From CAWCDJ01 sp963796485 (GTDB lineage: Bacteria; Acidobacteriota; Terriglobia; Bryobacterales; Bryobacteraceae), in NCBI GenBank assembly GCA_963796485.1, contig CAWCLV010000001.1:186001-250000 (forward strand): a stretch of 64,000 nucleotides of DNA, read 5' to 3'. The notes under the pieces were generated by a model. The model was not told the origin of the DNA. It did not search any database and saw only the letters and a program-made list of their open reading frames with translations. Shown one piece after another: positions 63,022 through 64,000 of this stretch (position 1 is the first letter of the stretch; each line of letters starts with the position of its first letter). Made by a program: the position numbers and the translations under genes.

Positions 63022-63633
63022 CTATTCGATCGGCAGCCAGTATAAGCCGCGCGCGCCGAAGCGCCGCCCGCCGCCGGCAGCCGCGCCGGCCTGGTTGAAC
63101 TCGCGCGAATTCATGGTGGCGGTGTAGACATCCTGCTTCGCTTCCCGCAGGAAATGCGCCAGGGGGTCGGAGGGAGGTTCGTAGGTCCACGGTTCGCGCA
63201 GGGGCGCCAGAATCGAGGCTGCGTCCGCCGCGCTTACGTCCGAGAACGACTTGTTGGCGTGCTTGGTGGCCTCGGCGTTCAGGGCGTCCAGGCCGCTGCG
63301 GTAGAGTTGCTGCCGGTCGGGTGGAGAAACCGAAACGAGGAAGTCCAGAAACTCCGGCACCTTTGCGTCGAGGGCTCCCGGCGTCTTTCCCATGGCCGGT
63401 TGAAGAAGATCGCCGAGTTTCCGGAGAGCCGCATACTGTTCGGCCGTAAAAAACCGGGGCATCGGGTCGCCGGCAAGGTCGACCGCCGCGGTCTGGAGTT
63501 GCGGAATTTCCATGGAACTCATTCCGGCGGCCCGTCCGGGCGGGGTCTGAGGAGTTGCGGGCTGCTGCTGCGCCAGGAGTGCGCCGGCGGCAGGAGCGGC
63601 AGCCAGAGTCTGAAAGAAGCGCCTGCGTTTCAT
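63022..63633 (-). CDS. gluconate 2-dehydrogenase subunit 3-type protein, Tat signal
   Basis: 203 residues from the ATG at 63633. Tat signal RRRFFQTLAAAPAAGALLA. The mature helical domain has FFTAEQYAALRKLGDLLQP, typical of the gluconate 2-dehydrogenase subunit 3 family, small partners of GMC dehydrogenases. It likely supports export of the FAD subunit and electron transfer to the cytochrome. The 20 bp between it and the GMC gene suggest one operon. Directly upstream of it begins an unrelated divergent gene at 63718. Confidence 0.85.
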   Translation of the reverse strand: MKRRRFFQTLAAAPAAGALLAQQQPATPQTPPGRAAGMSSMEIPQLQTAAVDLAGDPMPRFFTAEQYAALRKLGDLLQPAMGKTPGALDAKVPEFLDFLVSVSPPDRQQLYRSGLDALNAEATKHANKSFSDVSAADAASILAPLREPWTYEPPSDPLAHFLREAKQDVYTATMNSREFNQAGAAAGGGRRFGARGLYWLPIE

Positions 63634-63717
63634 GCGTTGAATTCTATCAATTTCCGGCCGCTTCAAGCGATCATCCGCGCCTCATCGCGGCTTGCCGCAT
63701 GTTAGAGTGAAAAAATC

Positions 63718-64000
63718 ATGGACGCCCACTGGACACCGATGAGGTGGCCCGGTAGCTGGAACAACCCCTCGGCGCTGGCGCTGCTGAAGGGCACGAGCAT
63801 CGACACGCTGCTCATAGATAACAGCGACGAGTTCGAGTCCGTGCGGGCTGCCGCCGCGCAGAGCGGGATTCGCGTGGTTCATCCCCAGACTCCGCCCGAA
63901 GGCGTGGCGCTGATCAAGGGGGAATGGCCGGGAGTCCGTTCTGCGGCTCATGGCGAAGGCTCCGGGCCCACCGGCGTGCCCTGGGTCGATTCCAACGGCT
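63718..64000 (+). CDS. N-terminal part of an unknown protein (truncated by the window)
   Basis: 94 residues visible, open to the window edge. Starts MDAHWTPMRWPGSW, ends GPTGVPWVDSNG. It is rich in Trp and Gly, without signal peptide. The terminal VPWVDSNG is reminiscent of a conserved edge seen in some acidobacterial proteins of unknown function, but no family can be named. It is divergent from the Tat-signal subunit gene; the 84-bp gap has no clear promoter. Confidence 0.7.
   Translation, partial: MDAHWTPMRWPGSWNNPSALALLKGTSIDTLLIDNSDEFESVRAAAAQSGIRVVHPQTPPEGVALIKGEWPGVRSAAHGEGSGPTGVPWVDSNG

Overview
The window is a high-GC bacterial chromosome segment, densely packed on both strands, most likely from an acidobacterium of the Bryobacterales / Candidatus Solibacter type. 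Clues: a 596-residue secreted protein ending in what looks like the Solibacter-type C-terminal domain (TIGR03437-like); a roughly 1,150-residue outer-membrane receptor with an N-terminal carboxypeptidase-regulatory-like domain; a membrane-anchored Ser/Thr kinase with C-terminal PEGA domains; an adhesin-like DUF4097 lipoprotein; and a complete hopanoid side-chain locus. The assignment rests on recognised families, not on a 16S gene; no rRNA or tRNA gene was seen.

Layout. 1-5.5 kb: a truncated TPR/TonB-C protein, a class A beta-lactamase-like hydrolase, a B12-type radical SAM protein and a PEGA Ser/Thr kinase. 5.5-7.6 kb: an ISKra4-type insertion sequence with 12-bp terminal repeats and a 9-bp target duplication, sitting inside a G-rich tandem array. 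7.7-13.2 kb: a four-gene, overlapping operon (PAS histidine kinase, REC-HPt-REC protein, membrane HEAT-repeat protein, family 2 glycosyltransferase). 13.2-23.9 kb: exported proteins, including a GH42-like glycosidase, the large receptor, a DUF4097 lipoprotein and a thioredoxin-fold protein. 23.9-25.1 kb: ruvC and yebC. 25.3-29.1 kb: an ECF sigma factor, then three Tad-type pseudopilin/TadG-like genes. 29.2-35.8 kb: a GNAT protein, then the operon purQ-purL-purF-hutH. 36-47.3 kb: aldo/keto reductases, a motAB pair, an acetate-type transporter, a PaiB-like FMN protein, a hydrolase, the TIGR03437-like protein, a LytTR regulator, myo-inositol-phosphate synthase and an epimerase. 47.4-48.8 kb: vapBC, a decayed HUH-transposase remnant and ogt. 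48.9-58.6 kb: the hopanoid locus ispH-shc-hpnH-hpnA-hpnG-adh-adh-hpnC-hpnD. 58.5-64 kb: two unknown genes, a repeat-rich patch, a small zinc-finger-like gene, tatA, a five-heme cytochrome, a GMC oxidoreductase and its Tat-exported small subunit, and the start of one more gene.

How the genes work together. The hopanoid locus supplies isoprenoid precursor (IspH), condenses it toward squalene (HpnC, HpnD), cyclises it (Shc), attaches adenosine (HpnH) and removes adenine (HpnG). HpnE is not in the window. Two zinc-type dehydrogenases are embedded in the run, and I propose one of them for the poorly assigned reduction of ribosylhopane to bacteriohopanetetrol; this is inference. The 61-63.7 kb group looks like a Tat-exported sugar or alcohol dehydrogenase that passes electrons to a multiheme cytochrome, with tatA beside it. 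The 7.7-13.2 kb operon looks like a phosphorelay that controls a membrane glycosyltransferase.

Mobile and repetitive DNA is modest but informative: one intact IS, one degraded transposase gene, a bipartite G-rich/C-rich array, a dispersed family of GGCCTCC-type palindromes, and a three-copy 64-bp repeat derived from the 3' end of the small zinc-finger-like gene. There is no CRISPR array or prophage.
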